Shown here one piece after another: positions 43,818 to 57,600 of a stretch of DNA of 64,000 bases. A program made the position numbers and the translations under genes. Source of the DNA: Persicaria tinctoria. Lineage: Eukaryota; Streptophyta; Magnoliopsida; Caryophyllales; Polygonaceae. A model generated the notes under the pieces. It worked only from the letters and a program-made list of their open reading frames with translations, was not told where the DNA came from and ran no database searches. Numbering within the stretch: the stretch's first letter is position 1; each line of letters opens with the position of its first letter. The stretch is from assembly GCA_037127255.1 (NCBI GenBank), contig JBANSL010000004.1, positions 31,333,967-31,397,966 of the forward strand. Direction: 5' to 3'.

Positions 43818-46649
43818 TGTAAAGGCACGGATTTTCAAATTCTTATTTTTCGGAAAAAGAGAATTAAAAATGAAATTTAATCGGTTTTAAAACTCGTTTA
43901 GCGGATTCCGACCGGAATATAAAATTTGACGAATAATTTCCATCATTTTACCTCGAAAATTCAAAATAATTATCGGATAGTGATATCCTTGTCGATTTTA
44001 AAAATCTAATTGATCGAGGGAGCGAGAGTCGGAAAAAAATAACATTTAATAACTAATTGTAGGATCCAAAATTCACGTATTCGGGATTTATTCCGGGTAT
44101 TGATTTTCACCAATTCAACACACAATCCCTCACCCACTCCTTTCACTCACCTTACCCTTCAAATTCAACCCACCCCCTCACCTTGTCATTCACTCATCGT
44201 CATCACCGTCACCTGCTCCTTGGGTCTTCATCATCACCTCTCACCCTCACGTCGCTTTTGCTGCACCGAGCACTCCCTGCTCTCGCTCTCTGTTTTCCCG
44301 AGCCCAAACCGAGCATCCAACCACCACGCTTCTCCTCCCTTGAGCCAAAACACCTGCACTCTGTCTCCCTCGACATCCACCAGTGCTCCGAGGCAGCCCA
44401 AGGAGCTCTCAACGCCACCACCGAACCACCGACGCTTAGTCGACTCCGTTTGGGCGCGAACCAACCTTCCGGTAAGCCGTTCTCTTTCGTTTCTGATCCA
44501 AACCACTCTCGAGCTCTATCATCACGCTCACCCACATCCGACGCAGTTCCGAGGAGACATCGAGAGCCTCCAACGATGCCCATAACTCCGTTCGAAGCTC
44601 CGACATTCACGAATACCCCGGTGAGACCCCAACCCTTCCTTTCTTTCCTCGTTCGATTTTATGCATCTTTGTTCGCTTAGACTAGTTGGGAGGGAAGAGA
44701 GGGTCGAGTGCGGGAAGCTGGGTAGAACTCCGGTGAGTTCCGGCGAGCTCGAGAGCAACGGAGACGCGAGGGCGGGAGCGTGAGCGAGGGCAGTGGGTGC
44801 GAGCGAGAAGTGGTCGTGAGGGAGCCGGGGAGGGCGAGCGAGGAGCAGGCGGCGAGGGCCAACCTATGGCGAGTCCGGACGATCCAGGGCTGAGACGAGG
44901 TGTAGCGGCGGCGTGGCAGACCGCGGGCCACCGACGTCGAGCAGCACCAGGCGCGGCGGAAGTCTTCAGCTTTCAAAAGAGGAAGGAGAAGCAAGCGCGG
45001 GTCCCTCTCTCATCCCAGTCAGCACCGGGAGGGCCCACTTTTAATTGTTTATTTTGGTTTTGCTGTTTAGCCGGTTTGGAATCTACGGGTTCGGTTCGGT
45101 TTGGGTTAAAAGCGTTGGTTCGGTTCAGATTTATTCGTTATTTATTTAATTAATTAACTTATTAATTAATTGTTCAACCGAATTCCGATAATTGAATATT
45201 TAGAAATCGATTTGTGTGTCGATATTTAAAAAGAGTCGGTTTTAAAGTATATAAATTGAATTATTTTAGTAACGTTTGAAAGTTATTTAAATCCCTAGAA
45301 TGGTGATTTTAATTAAAGTAAAGTATGTCGGGATTATTTAATCGGATTTTTGGAAGTAGTTTTAAAGATTTAATATTTTATGAATTAGAAATGGTTAAGT
45401 ATAATTTTGAAGTAATTGTTTTGACTAACAACTGGACTAGCGAGTGAGATTTTATGGATTGAAGTATGATTGAGCCCGTTATGAAAATGACAATGAAATA
45501 AGATGATATAAGGTGTTGAGATAAGTTGAGATAAAGGATGATGATAATGCTATGATTAATGGATTGATGAGCATGTTATGTAGTGGTAAATGGATCCCGT
45601 TGTGTGCAGTTTACTTATGCATATTTATTAATAATTGCTAGGTGATCTGTAACCTGCTTGCTTATATCTTGCTGCTTTTCATCTTGCCGATCTGCTACTC
45701 CAGGTAAGTTCTTTGAACTTACTCATGATGGGCGCTCTATGCACTGGGTGTTATATAGTAGGCTAGTGTCCATGCACCATACGACTTAGAATCATGCTTA
45801 GGAGCTAAAATGAAAATCATATGATTGCTATATGTCCTTGCAAGAGAACGACCGTTATCTGTGATAGTCCTAGAGTCTTTGCTAGGGTCATAGGGTAGCC
45901 CAGCCTCATCGGGTACCCTGAGTAAATCGAGTCTATATGAGCATGATATGATAGCCCAGCACCATCGGGCAAGCGATGAGATGATATGATATGATGATGC
46001 CGTGGTTTGTGCACCACCACGAGGAAATTGATATGCTATAGCACCGAACTGGCCAGTCTCCGCCCTATTGAAAGGGGGTAGAGGTACGAGAGGGACATGC
46101 CATTTGGCATTCTGTGTGGATCCATTTATCGCTTTCTGCATTATATTAATCTGTCAGTATATATATGTGTGTGATTTAATTTACGTATGGCATTACGCAT
46201 TTCATCTTAAGAATATGGTGCTTATTATATGCCTCTCAGAGTGTGTTTACATACGCGCATGAGTGACCTGATGATTGACCCAGATCCCCCTCATTTTTTT
46301 TAGATTCAGGTAACCGTTAGCCGCTATCGTTGCTTATGTGGATGCTTGGCGGGTTCAGACTTTTGGCGTTAGATGGAGAGGTTGAGAGACCACCACACTT
46401 CCTCTCTTTTATACTCCTCTTCGGATTGTATTTAAACTCAACCTTATTTTTGCTTTCGCTCGATTTCACGATTAGACTAAGGCAGGTATTTGATCCCCAA
46501 TGGATCCGCGATCTTTAAGGGTTCGAAATCCCTTCTTTTAGTACAAATATTTTGTTTTAAAACTCAACCCGTACCTGGATTGCAAGCTCCGAACAATGGG
46601 TTTTATCCCTAGAAACGTAACCCGGAAATCATAATTCTGGGCCGTTACA
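43818..46649 (+). repeat. Element C LTR copy 1 (2,832 bp)
   Basis: TGTAAAGGCACGG ... CTGGGCCGTTACA. It contains a GC-rich block (44100-45060) with a GTAAGC donor-like site at 44472, a perfect hairpin over GTAAGT (45704-45722), and a block shared with element A (about 45845-46110). Confidence 0.95.
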
Positions 46650-46654
46650 AATTG

Positions 46655-46665
46655 GGTATCAGAGC
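46655..46665 (+). other. PBS of element C copy 1
   Basis: GGTATCAGAGC, matching initiator tRNA-Met except at its 5'-most base (TTGGGTATC instead of TGGTATC). Confidence 0.8.
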
Positions 46666-49600
46666 TCAGGTTGTGCAATTCGGGTACACAAGGGTCGAGT
46701 GTGTGTTTTGAAAACCGCCCACGAGTTTCAAGGACTTTTTGAAAAAGATTTAAAGGGGCAAAATGAATTTAAGGTGCTTAACTAAAATTGGACTAAGTAA
46801 TGAACTCGAGTTGTAATAAAAAAGGAGAATCGACGAAACGGGGACACGATTGGGTAGTAAAGGCGCTAGACCCCCCCTATTGGGTGTAGTTGGGAACGGT
46901 AGGCAAAATACTAGCTTGCTCTTTACAGAGGGTCCGGAAGACTCCAAGGAGATTGCACCAAGGTGGTTGGAGTGGCGAGTTAGGTAGGATCGCGAGGTTT
47001 TTGCCCCTCCGGTTAGTCGGTCCTCGAAGAGCGACATTAGATAGCTTGATGTGCTTTATATATTGAGACTGAGTATGATCTCCCTCGAAGGAGGTCATTA
47101 TAATTGTCATTGACTAATTCTATGCTGAGTGCTTGATATGCTAAAGTCTGATTGGTATGCCTAATAATTAAATGTGTTTCGACTGATCTGTACAAACGGG
47201 ATAGTGGGAGTACCCTTAATCCTATGTGGTCAACCCAGCTTGTGTGAAATAGCCCCTTCCACTATGTTTGTTAACCCTTTGACGGTTCTATCGAGTCTTT
47301 CTCCCGGATATCAGTATCTTTCATGGGAATCGGGTTGGTAAACACATTGCGTCAGAAACTCATGTATGTATATGGAGGTTGTCTAAGTGAGTATTGGAAG
47401 ATAGTTCTTGATGTCATTTTGAGTCAAAAGTAAGGTGTTTCCGGGGCTGTCTTCCTTGATTCTTATGATGATCAACCGAGGTTTTCTTGCCACAAAGAGT
47501 CATACGTACCAAGGTCCCACGAGAAATAAGGGGTGATGAGTCAGTTCGGGAAGGTCAATGGTTGCCCTTAGGGATCTCTGTCCGGTTGTAATGGTGACTC
47601 TCTCTGAACTGCATGGCATGATTTTGTAACCTCCTGCATGTATCTTGCAAAATGCTTATTTGTAAAATGTTTCTCATGTTATTACATCTGTGATTAGTTA
47701 CATTGATCAAGTCTTGTGTTATGTCTCACTCTCTATCGTGATTACGTTGCCATAGCATGCCTACTTGACTTATTGTATTAGTTGTACTAATGATTGATTG
47801 GAAGCGTATAAACCACATGATATAAACCTACATGATAATTGTTTTCTCCTGGGTTAGGTCCATGATAGTGTGATAAACTCTTCTTCGTATGAATGCATGT
47901 AAATGATATCTTTAGCATACTAGTGGATGACGCCTTGATGCTTATTACTCGTTTTATGACAAGAATCTACAACATGCCCATCTATTTTGTATTCATCAGA
48001 TTAATGATTGTTGGTTGTTTTCACTTGATATTGTTGTGTGATTAGTTGCGTTGGATGGAGAATATGTGGTATAATTGAGTCTTGATGAATGCATGCTATA
48101 ATGTTCACGATGGCCATTGTGTGAGTCCAAGTTACACGTGTTATGTCTCTATCATTCCAGCATGCCCTACTCAGTATGTTGCATCGTCATACTAGTGCAT
48201 GAATGTAAATGTCATGTGTAGGAAGCCGCATAATTAATGTTCTCCCTGTAAATAGGTTCATAATAGTGTGATCGTTCAGTTCTAGTGTCATGATAGAGTG
48301 AGTTCCATACTTGATGAATATGTGTTATAACTTGATGTCAACATGCCTTATATGATACGTAATTCCCAGTACATGTTAAGATGATGATCCTTAATGTAAA
48401 TTTGTGGTTGTATGACATTCTGTACCCATGCTTGCCTCATTGCTTAGGTCCCGTGTTGCATCTTGCTTCTTGTCCTGATTATATGTCGCCTTTGTATGTC
48501 TAATTGACCTGTTGTATTGGTCGTACTAACGACTGATTTGAAGCATGAATTGCATGACGGGAGTTTGTATATAGTTATTGTCTTCCCCTAGATTAGACCC
48601 ATGATAGTGTGTTACACTCCCCTTGTATGAATGTCGTAAGATGATTCCCCCTGCATGATTATTCGATGTTACCCATGGTTTATTGACTAAATTAGTATTT
48701 CAATTGTGATCATGCTATTTGACGTGATGTCTTGGTAAATGCATGTCTTATTCAAATGGTTGTTGAGTTGGAATACATACCTTGTATGCTAGTCATATTG
48801 CTTGTTGCGTAGGCTTGCATTATGCATTGTTATATTCCTCCCATGCTTCTATACCGACGGGGTATGTTAATATGATTTCTTACACATCGATATGTTGGTC
48901 ATACAAGCGCATGTATGTATCGAATGTCATATTGAGCTTTTAGCATCATGTAGGGTCATTGGTTGTGACTTGTGCGAATTTATGCCTTGCTTGCATTATT
49001 GCTGATTCCCTCTCGAGCTAGGTCCCTCATAGTGTGATCCTTCCCTTTTTCTATCACCTTGAAATATCTTACTCATGAAAATTAGATTGATGTTGAATTC
49101 GATGATCGATTGCTTTCTGTGATGGTTTATCCTAGCATGATTATAATCTATTTCCCATGATGTCTTTCTTGTTACTTTTGATGATGCCTCATGTTTCGTG
49201 AACATCATGTTGAACCCCTTTTAATGACTCTTGACTATGCTTGTATCACATTATGTGTCGCTAGTATCATATAGGACCTGTGCTTTCTAAATGTATCTCA
49301 TCGTATGATTACGTGCCATGCTTGACCTATTATATGACCAGTGTGTTCGGATGAGATAGTTACTAGGTTGCTCCTATATGTTCTTGTATGACGCTTAATC
49401 TGGTTGTTATGTTACACCTCGCCATGCCATATTTAACCTGACCTATTGATGCGTACACCATACTTGTACATTCGTTCATATGCACCATACTCGTCATCGT
49501 CGTTAAATCCCACATAACCTCGAATCCTGCATGATCATTCTTGATTCCGCATAACTTGCTTAAGTTGCTAGGCATATCTGCTTTCATGGAATAATAGACT

Positions 49601-51355
49601 ACTATCTTGTCTCGCATGCATCAGTATAGGAATTGATCGTGTCGTTGGAAATGAATACGAATGTTGCTCCCTTGATATAGGTACATGTTAGCGTGGATTA
49701 GTGTGATTGATATGCTCCATGATGAATTCGTGTTTGCTTGTCGCGATTATAACTTAATGGACTTCCATAAGGGCATCGTTGCTATTCTCAGGTCGGAGTT
49801 TCGTCTCCAGTTGTCATCTTTAGGGTTGGTCTGTGTTTGTTCCGAAAGGAACATTGGGTTGTCCGCTCTTGTCCCTCCCCTATCTTTGCTAACTTGAACT
49901 CCTACGCGACACGTTGGACGAGCGACCACATGAAAGAGGAAATGGGAAGTCCGATAGCGATAGAGCAACGCCGCGAAGGCGTGGGCCCATAACCCACGGG
50001 CCTCAGGATCAATGATTTCAACAAGACAAGCACGTTTTGAGGACGACGATTACCGAGTACGATATGACTTGCAAGCAGGAGTGTCCTCCGTTCGAACTCT
50101 TAATCCTCTCTGAATTAATTGATGATGGTATTGCATTGATATGGCGATGGAATTTGTGTGTTGATGTGCTGACCTGGTAATGAATCTTGCATGATCATCC
50201 ATTGTCTATGATGATATGATTCGATGTCTTATAAATTTCATGTACCGTGATGTTTCCATGTTTTGCTACCCTATATTACTAAGCATGATCTGAACTCTTG
50301 TGCCTATAAAAGTATTAACTGCGAATGTTGAGGAACCTAAATTGTTATATGATAAGGTTATGATGAAAGTTGCTAGCTTGAATTGACTATGTTCATATAT
50401 GATGTTATGCAATAATTTTGAGCACAATAGCAAATTGAGACTTGTTGACGTGCTGATGATAATTTGGGAATTTTCTTGCTTACATGACTTGTAAATATGT
50501 ACTGGCATGATGTTAGATAGCGACCATGAGGAACTTGGTATGGAACAATACTACATGTTGATATGCAATATTGAAATCTAGTGAAAGTGACAAATGCTAT
50601 CATGATATATCGATGATTTGCTAACCTGTTATGTTGTTGTAGAAGTATGTTCGGATGTGTTGCGACATGATATATGAGATAATAATGTGTTATTATATGA
50701 AAGCATGATGATGTATTATATAGTTAAACATGATTATTGATACGTCAGATGATGAACATGACTCAATGGTGCCTGGTTACTAAATGATCGTCATTCGATA
50801 TTGTGATGAGTTGAGGTGATGTCTTTTAGGGCATGCTGACATGTTGGTGAATTATATACTACATGAACTTCCTTTTTCTAAATCTTAATAGGCATGGCCT
50901 TGATGTGTTGATATGTTGACGTGATAAATCTGCTATGACTGGTTCTACTTGTAGTGCGATGTTATGCGATTTTGAGAATTGATGTGTACTGACATACTAA
51001 CCCTGTGACACCTAGCCCATTGATCTCTTGACATGTGTGCTTGCATGATAACTTATGAGAATTCGATCATGGACTTGTGGTTCCTTCAGTATGATGTAGA
51101 TATGCCTTATGGCTCGTGGTATGATGTTGAGATGTTGTTATTGCTTTTGACATGTTCTGAATGGATGGTATGATTTATGTTATGGGTAAAAATGTTATGT
51201 GGTTGAGATTATCATGATTGATGTTGAGATTTGCCACATGAGAGGTGGTTGATGATGTTATGAGTTGATGAGTTGGTTTACTTTTGTTCATGCTGAGTTG
51301 AGAATGATGATTGATTTGATTCGAAAACTAGGAAGAGAATATGAGATTAGTTTTT

Positions 51356-51377
51356 AGAGGTGGATGATTCCACCTCT
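51356..51377 (+). other. PPT-like hairpin AGAGGTGGA-TGAT-TCCACCTCT
   Basis: 9-bp perfect stem, 4-base loop, ~440 bp upstream of the LTR; repeated at 59359-59380. Confidence 0.85.
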
Positions 51378-51784
51378 CGTGATGTGAAATTGCTTGACTA
51401 ACGTCGAATTTGAAGATTTTGAACGGATTTGAAAAAATACTAACTTGGATTTTAAAAGAATAAATCCTATCAAGAATTTTAACGATTTCGAGGTCAATCT
51501 TTCCATTTGCAAAACTCTTTTGAATCATTCGGGACTGGATTTACATTATGACGCCTCACGAAGTGGATAATAATATTTGAGTTATGATATGGCCAAAGAG
51601 TCGGAGTAAGGATGTGATAGGGGCCCATATTACATTCTTACTACGGTCTATTGGGGATATTATGATCACGGCAACGGTACTGTGAGGATCTCATAGGGGC
51701 ACTTATGAGGTGTTCACGGGATCAACGACATGATCCTTGAACTCACCAATTCTAAACTCCATCCCCTTTTTTAAGATGATTTTA

Positions 51785-51817
51785 GTCTCGGGGACGAGAC
51801 TTGTTTTTAGAGGTGGA
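51785..51817 (+). other. GNRA-loop hairpin plus polypurine tract, element C
   Basis: GTCTCG-GGGA-CGAGAC (51785-51800), then CTTGTTTTT and the purine tract AGAGGTGGA. The same layout occurs in unit 2 at 59788-59820. Confidence 0.85.
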
Positions 51818-51820
51818 TAA

Positions 51821-54652
51821 TGTAAAGGCACGGATTTTCAAATTCTTATTTTTCGGAAAAAGAGAATTAAAAATGAAATTTAATCGGTTTTAAAACTCGT
51901 TTAGCGGATTCCGACCGGAATATAAAATTTGACGAATAATTTCCATCATTTTACCTCGAAAATTCAAAATAATTATCGGATAGTGATATCCTTGTCGATT
52001 TTAAAAATCTAATTGATCGAGGGAGCGAGAGTCGGAAAAAAATAACATTTAATAACTAATTGTAGGATCCAAAATTCACGTATTCGGGATTTATTCCGGG
52101 TATTGATTTTCACCAATTCAACACACAATCCCTCACCCACTCCCATCACTCACCTTACCCTTCAAATTCAACCCACCCCCTCACCTTGTCATTCACTCAT
52201 CGTCATCACCCTCACCTGCTCCTTGGGTCTTCATCATCACCTCTCACCCTCACGTCGCTTTTGCTGCACCGAGCACTCCCTGCTCTCGCTCTCTGTTTTC
52301 CCGAGCCCAAACCGAGCATCCAACCACCACGCTTCTCCTCCCTTGAGCCAAAACACCTGCACTCTGTCTCCCTCGACATCCACCAGTGCTCCGAGGCAGC
52401 CCAAGGAGCTCTCAACGCCACCACCGAACCACCGACGCTTAGTCGACTCCGTTTGGGCGCGAACCAACCTTCCGGTAAGCCGATCTCTTTCGTTTCTGAT
52501 CCAAACCACTCTCGAGCTCTATCATCACGCTCACCCACATCCGACGCAGTTCCGAGGAGACATCGAGAGCCTCCAACGATGCCCATAACTCCGTTCGAAG
52601 CTCCGACATTCGCGAATACCCCGGTGAGACCCCAACCCTTCCTTTCTTTCCTCGTTCGATTTTATGCATCTTTGTTCGCTTAGACTAGTTGGGAGGGAAG
52701 AGAGGGTCGAGTGCGGGAAGCTGGGTAGAACTCCGGTGAGTTCCGGCGAGCTCGAGAGCAACGGAGACGCGAGGGCAGGAGCGTGAGCGAGGGCAGTGGG
52801 TGCGAGCGAGAAGTGGTCGTGAGGGAGCCGGGGAGGGTGAGCGAGGAGCAGGCGGCGAGGGCCAACCTATGGCGAGTCCGGACGATCCAGGGCTGAGACG
52901 AGGTGTAGCGGCGGCGTGGCAGACCGCGGGCCACCGACGTCGAGCAGCACCAGGCGCGGCGGAAGTCTTCAGCTTTCAAAAGAGGAAGGAGAAGCAAGCG
53001 CGGGTCCCTCTCTCATCCCAGTCAGCACCGGGAGGGCCCACTTTTAATTGTTTATTTTGGTTTTGCTGTTTAGCCGGTTTGGAATCTACGGGTTCGGTTC
53101 GGTTTGGGTTAAAAGCGTTGGTTCGGTTCAGATTTATTCGTTATTTATTTAATTAATTAACTTATTAATTAATTGTTCAACCGAATTCCGATAATTGAAT
53201 ATTTAGAAATCGATTTGTGTGTCGATATTTAAAAAGAGTCGGTTTTAAAGTATATAAATTGAATTATTTTAGTAACGTTTGAAAGTTATTTAAATCCCTA
53301 GAATGGTGATTTTAATTAAAGTAAAGTATGTCGGGATTATTTAATCGGATTTTTGGAAGTAGTTTTAAAGATTTAATATTTTATGAATTAGAAATGGTTA
53401 AGTATAATTTTGAAGTAATTGTTTTGACTAACAACTGGACTAGCGAGTGAGATTTTATGGATTGAAGTATGATTGAGCCCGTTATGAAAATGACAATGAA
53501 ATAAGATGATATAAGGTGTTGAGATAAGTTGAGATAAAGGATGATGATAATGCTATGATTAATGGATTGATGAGCATGTTATGTAGTGGTAAATGGATCC
53601 CGTTGTGTGCAGTTTACTTATGCATATTTATTAATAATTGCTAGGTGATCTGTAACCTGCTTGCTTATATCTTGCTGCTTTTCATCTTGCCGATCTGCTA
53701 CTCCAGGTAAGTTCTTTGAACTTACTCATGATGGGCGCTCTATGCACTGGGTGTTATATAGTAGGCTAGTGTCCATGCACCATACGACTTAGAATCATGC
53801 TTAGGAGCTAAAATGAAAATCATATGATTGCTATATGTCCTTGCAAGAGAACGGCCGTTATCTGTGATAGTCCTAGAGTCTTTGCTAGGGTCATAGGGTA
53901 GCCCAGCCTCATCGGGTACCCTGAGTAAATCGAGTCTATATGAGCATGATATGATAGCCCAGCACCATCGGGCAAGCGATGAGATGATATGATATGATGA
54001 TGCCGTGGTTTGTGCACCACCACGAGGAAATTGATATGCTATAGCACCGAACTGGCCAGTCTCCGCCCTATTGAAAGGGGGTAGAGGTACGAGAGGGACA
54101 TGCCATTTGGCATTCTGTGTGGATCCATTTATCGCTTTTTGCATTATATTAATCTGTCAGTATATATATGTGTGTGATTTAATTTACGTATGGCATTACG
54201 CATTTCATCTTAAGAATATGGTGCTTATTATATGCCTCTCAGAGTGTGTTTACATACGCGCATGAGTGACCTGATGATTGACCCAGATCCCCCTCATTTT
54301 TTTTAGATTCAGGTAACTGTTAGCCGCTATCGTTGCTTATGTGGATGCTTGGCGGGTTCAGACTTTTGGCGTTAGATGGAGAGGTTGAGAGACCACCACA
54401 CTTCCTCTCTTTTATACTCCTTTTCGGATTGTATTTAAACTCAACCTTATTTTTGCTTTCGCTCGATTTCACGATTAGACTAAGGCAGGTATTTGATCCC
54501 CAATGGATCCGCGATCTTTAAGGGTTCGAAATCCCTTCTTTTAGTACAAATATTTTGTTTTAAAACTCAACCCGTACCTGGATTGCAAGCTCCGAACAAG
54601 GGGTTTTATCCCTAGAAACGTAACCCGGAAATCATAATTCTGGGCCGTTACA
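51821..54652 (+). repeat. Element C LTR copy 2
   Basis: 2,832 bp; preceded by a PPT and followed by a PBS (54658-54668), so it serves both as 3' LTR of unit 1 and 5' LTR of unit 2. Confidence 0.95.
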
Positions 54653-57600
54653 AATTGGGTATCAGAGCTCAGGTTGTGCAATTCGGGTACACAAGGGTCG
54701 AGTGTGTGTTTTGAAAACCGCCCACGAGTTTCAAGGACTTTTTGAAAAGGATTTAAAGGGGCAAAATGAATTTAAGGTGCTTAACTAAAATTGGACTAAG
54801 TAATGAACTCGAGTTGTAATAAAAAAGGAGAATCGACGAAACGGGGACACGATTGGGTAGTAAAGGCGCTAGACCCCCCCTATTGGGTGTAGTTGGGAAC
54901 GGTAGGCAAAATACTAGCTTTCTCTTTACAGAGGGTCCGGAAGACTCCAAGGAGATTGCACCAAGGTGGTTGGAGTGGCGAGTTAGGTAGGATCGCGAGG
55001 TTTTTGCCCCTCCGGTTAGTCGGTCCTCGAAGAGCGACATTAGATAGCTTGATGTGCTTTATATATTGAGACTGAGTATGATCTCCCTCGAAGGAGGTCA
55101 TTATAATTGTCATTGACTAATTCTATGCTGAGTGCTTGATATGCTAAAGTCTGATTGGTATGCCTAATAATTAAATGTGTTTCGACTGATCTGTACAAAC
55201 GGGATAGTGGGAGTACCCTTAATCCTATGTGGTCAACCCAGCTTGTGTGAAATAGCCCCTTCCACTATGTTTGTTAACCCTTTGACGGTTCTATCGAGTC
55301 TTTCTCCCGGATATCAGTATCTTTCATGGGAATCGGGTTGGTAAACACATTGCGTCAGAAACTCATGTATGTATATGGAGGTTGTCTAAGTGAGTATTGG
55401 AAGATAGTTCTTGATGTCATTTTGAGTCAAAAGTAAGGTGTTTCCGGGGCTGTCTTCCTTGATTCTTATGATGATCAACCGAGGTTTTCTTGCCACAAAG
55501 AGTCATACGTACCAAGGTCCCACGAGAAATAAGGGGTGATGAGTCAGTTCGGGAAGGTCAATGGTTGCCCTTAGGGATCTCTGTCCGGTTGTAATGGTGA
55601 CTCTCTCTGAACTGCATGGTATGATTTTGTAACCTCCTGCATGTATCTTGCAAAATGCTTATTTGTAAAATGTTTCTCATGTTATTACATCTGTGATTAG
55701 TTACATTGATCAAGTCTTGTGTTATGTCTCACTCTCTATCGTGATTACGTTGCCATAGCATGCCTACTTGACTTATTGTATTAGTTGTACTAATGATTGA
55801 TTGGAAGCGTATAAACCACATGATATAAACCTACATGATAATTGTTTTCTCCTGGGTTAGGTCCATGATAGTGTGATAAACTCTTCTTCGTATGAATGCA
55901 TGTAAATGATATCTTTAGCATACTAGTGGATGACGCCTTGATGCTTATTACTCGTTTTATGACAAGAATCTACAACATGCCCATCTATTTTGTATTCATC
56001 AGATTAATGATTGTTGGTTGTTTTCACTTGATATTGTTGTGTGATTAGTTGCGTTGGATGGAGAATATGTGGTATAATTGAGTCTTGATGAATGCATGCT
56101 ATAATGTTCACGATGGCCATTGTGTGAGTCCAAGTTACACGTGTTATGTCTCTATCATTCCAGCATGCCCTACTCAGTATGTTGCATCGTCATACTAGTG
56201 CATGAATGTAAATGTCATGTGTAGGAAGCCGCATAATTAATGTTCTCCCTGTAAATAGGTTCATAATAGTGTGATCGTTCAGTTCTAGTGTCATGATAGA
56301 GTGAGTTCCATACTTGATGAATATGTGTTATAACTTGATGTCAACATGCCTTATATGATACGTAATTCCCAGTACATGTTAAGATGATGATCCTTAATGT
56401 AAATTTGTGGTTGTATGACATTCTTTACCCATGCTTGCCCCATTGCTTAGGTCCCGTGTTGCATCTTGCTTCTTGTCCTGATTATATGTCGCCTTTGTAT
56501 GTCTAATTGACCTGTTGTATTGGTCGTACTAACGACTGATTTGAAGCATGAATTGCATGACGGGAGTTTGTATATAGTTATTGTCTTCCCCTAGATTAGA
56601 CCCATGATAGTGTGTTACACTCCCCTTGTATGAATGTCGTAAGATGATTCCCCCTGCATGATTATTCGATGTTACCCATGGTTTATTGACTAAATTAGTA
56701 TTTCAATTGTGATCATGCTATTTGACGTGATGTCTTGGTAAATGCATGTCTTATTCAAATGGTTGTTGAGTTGGAATACATACCTTGTATGCTAGTCATA
56801 TTGCTTGTTGCGTAGGCTTGCATTATGCATTGTTATATTCCTCCCATGCTTCTATACCGACGGGGTATGTTAATATGATTTCTTACACATCGATATGTTG
56901 GTCATACAAGCGCATGTATGTATCGAATGTCATATTGAGCTTTTAGCATCATGTAGGGTCATTGGTTGTGACTTGTGCGAATTTATGCCTTGCTTGCATT
57001 ATTGTTGATTCCCTCTCGAGCTAGGTCCCTCATAGTGTGATCCTTCCCTTTTTCTATCACCTTGAAATATCTTACTCATGAAAATTAGATTGATGTTGAA
57101 TTCGATGATCGATTGCTTTCTGTGATGGTTTATCCTAGCATGATTATAATCTATTTCCCATGATGTCTTTCTTGTTACTTTTGATGATGCCTCATGTTTC
57201 GTGAACATCATGTTGAACCCCTTTTAATGACTCTTGACTATGCTTGTATCACATTATGTGTCGCTAGTATCATATAGGACCTGTGCTTTCTAAATGTATC
57301 TCATCGTATGATTACGTGCCATGCTTGACCTATTATATGACCAGTGTGTTCGGATGAGATAGTTACTAGGTTGCTCCTATATGTTCTTGTATGACGCTTA
57401 ATCTGGTTGTTATGTTACACCTCGCCATGCCATATTTAACCTGACCTATTGATGCGTACACCATACTTGTACATTCGTTCATATGCACCATACTCGTCAT
57501 CGTCGTTAAATCCCACATAACCTCGAATCCTGCATGATCATTCTTGATTCCGCATAACTTGCTTAAGTTGCTAGGCATATCTGCTTTCATGGAATAATAG

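Larger units (their letters stand above)
43818..51820 (+). mobile_element. Element C, tandem unit 1 (LTR + internal, 8,003 bp)
   Basis: LTR 43818-46649, then PBS and a non-coding internal region to 51820. It inserts directly into satellite sequence at 43817/43818. The same 8,003-bp unit follows twice. No protein-coding capacity for gag or pol; the ORFs of 161 and 165 codons in the LTR overlap each other, are Ser/Pro/His-rich and have no recognisable domain. LARD-like. Confidence 0.93.
46666..51820 (+). other. Element C internal region, copy 1, non-coding
   Basis: Longest frames under 100 codons. AGGTCCATGATAGTGTGAT-type modules at 47855, 48253, 48594 and 49019. A 9-bp-stem hairpin with PPT-like arm at 51356-51377. 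GNRA-loop hairpin at 51785-51800 and PPT AGAGGTGGA at 51809-51817 directly before the next LTR. Confidence 0.85.

Noticed and set aside
44100..45153. LTR ORFs of 161, 165, 133 and 118 codons as genes (also at 52103 and 60106)
   Set aside because: They overlap on both strands in a GC-rich Ser/Pro-coding LTR block; their repetition only reflects the tandem unit. No domain, and the matching blocks of A and B are not conserved at protein level.
46666..51820. Search for gag, protease, reverse transcriptase, integrase or chromodomain in element C (and A, B)
   Set aside because: No frame longer than ~100 codons and no motif recognised on either strand; the internal region is considered non-coding.
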